A stretch of 51,895 nucleotides of DNA from Marseilla massiliensis (GTDB taxonomy: Bacteria; Bacteroidota; Bacteroidia; Bacteroidales; Bacteroidaceae): NCBI RefSeq assembly GCF_016899855.1, contig NZ_JACJJG010000013.1:1-51895 (forward strand), written 5' to 3'. Shown one piece after another: positions 51,772 to 51,895 of the stretch. Numbering within the stretch: the first letter of the stretch is position 1; every line of letters starts with the position of its first letter. The notes beneath the pieces were generated by a model. The model made no database searches. It worked only from the letters and a program-made list of their open reading frames with translations, and was not told where the DNA came from. Made by a program: the position numbers and the translations under genes.

Positions 51772-51895
51772 AACAGGAGTTAAGGAGTCAAGAAGTTAAG
51801 GAGTTAAGACATATGTCTTGCTTGTTGATGGTATTTATGTTGACGGCGAAAGTAATGTCTTAACTCCTTAACTTCTTGACTCCTTAACTCCTGTT
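51772..51895. repeat. Perfect 40-bp-arm hairpin of GGAGTTAA-type units at the window edge
   Basis: Arms 51772-51811 and 51856-51895 are exact reverse complements around a 44-nt loop. Each arm is built from GGAGTTAA/GGAGTCAA/GAAGTTAA-like octamers. It belongs with the repeats at 30785 and 44433. The window ends exactly at the outer end of the right arm, so it may extend no further or continue outside. Confidence 0.88.

Overview
The window looks like a chromosomal segment of a Bacteroidales bacterium, most likely Prevotellaceae (Prevotella in the broad sense). Seen directly: many genes are preceded by the Bacteroidetes -7 motif TAnnTTTG, several with a -33 TTTG 19-20 bp upstream, and there are no obvious Shine-Dalgarno sequences. 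The gene content (RprXY-like two-component system, DUF1573 lipid-anchored/secreted protein, very large alpha-2-macroglobulin-like protein, short 282-residue IspH, myo-inositol-phosphate synthase, CarboxypepD_reg/beta-barrel outer membrane protein) fits that group. The genus is an inference.

Layout. 1-2 kb: the tail of an IS4-type transposase, two tandem 21-bp repeats and a tyrosine recombinase (accessory DNA). 2-6.8 kb: a phosphate locus, pstC-pstA-pstB-phoU leftward and pstS rightward, separated by an intergenic region with two mirror-image sets of 11-bp-spaced TGTAA repeats that look like Pho boxes. 7-14.2 kb: housekeeping genes truA, an EamA permease, dapA, rubrerythrin, L-asparaginase, glucuronate isomerase and a Wza-type export lipoprotein. 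14.2-22.6 kb: four glutamine-dependent enzymes in a row (glmS, a long PurF-like protein, carA, carB). 22.6-25 kb: a sensor kinase/regulator pair of RprXY type. 25.5-30.8 kb: a large outer membrane beta-barrel protein convergent with a second kinase/regulator pair. 30.9-34.4 kb: an NDP-forming acyl-CoA synthetase, a Bcp peroxiredoxin and a PIN toxin/antitoxin pair preceded by a 30-codon hydrophobic ORF. 35-45.5 kb: secreted SGNH hydrolase, alpha-2-macroglobulin-like protein, DUF1573 protein, MeaB GTPase and IspH. 45.7-51.8 kb: YgbA-like protein, xanthine phosphoribosyltransferase, a MORN/GH25 lipoprotein with an uncharacterised membrane-anchored partner, inositol-phosphate synthase, and a MalY/PatB aminotransferase.

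The most unusual content is not in the genes but in repeats between and inside them. (i) Six intergenic loci carry 2 to 6-7 copies of a short A-rich/GRCSGYC-type core/T-rich module whose centres are spaced by exactly 22 bp at every locus. (ii) A second palindromic family (arms like AGTTGACAAGCAGACRAGGA) occurs at two gene junctions and, duplicated, in frame inside the outer membrane protein gene, where it adds about 80 codons. (iii) A third family built from GAGTTAA-like units makes long hairpins next to gene ends, including a perfect 40-bp-arm hairpin at the window's right edge. (iv) A 25-bp imperfect inverted repeat flanks a 208-bp AT-rich segment upstream of the outer membrane protein gene and could be an invertible or excisable segment. 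(v) A 32-bp-arm perfect hairpin follows the SGNH hydrolase gene.

All functions are read from recognisable motifs and known family features; no database search was possible.
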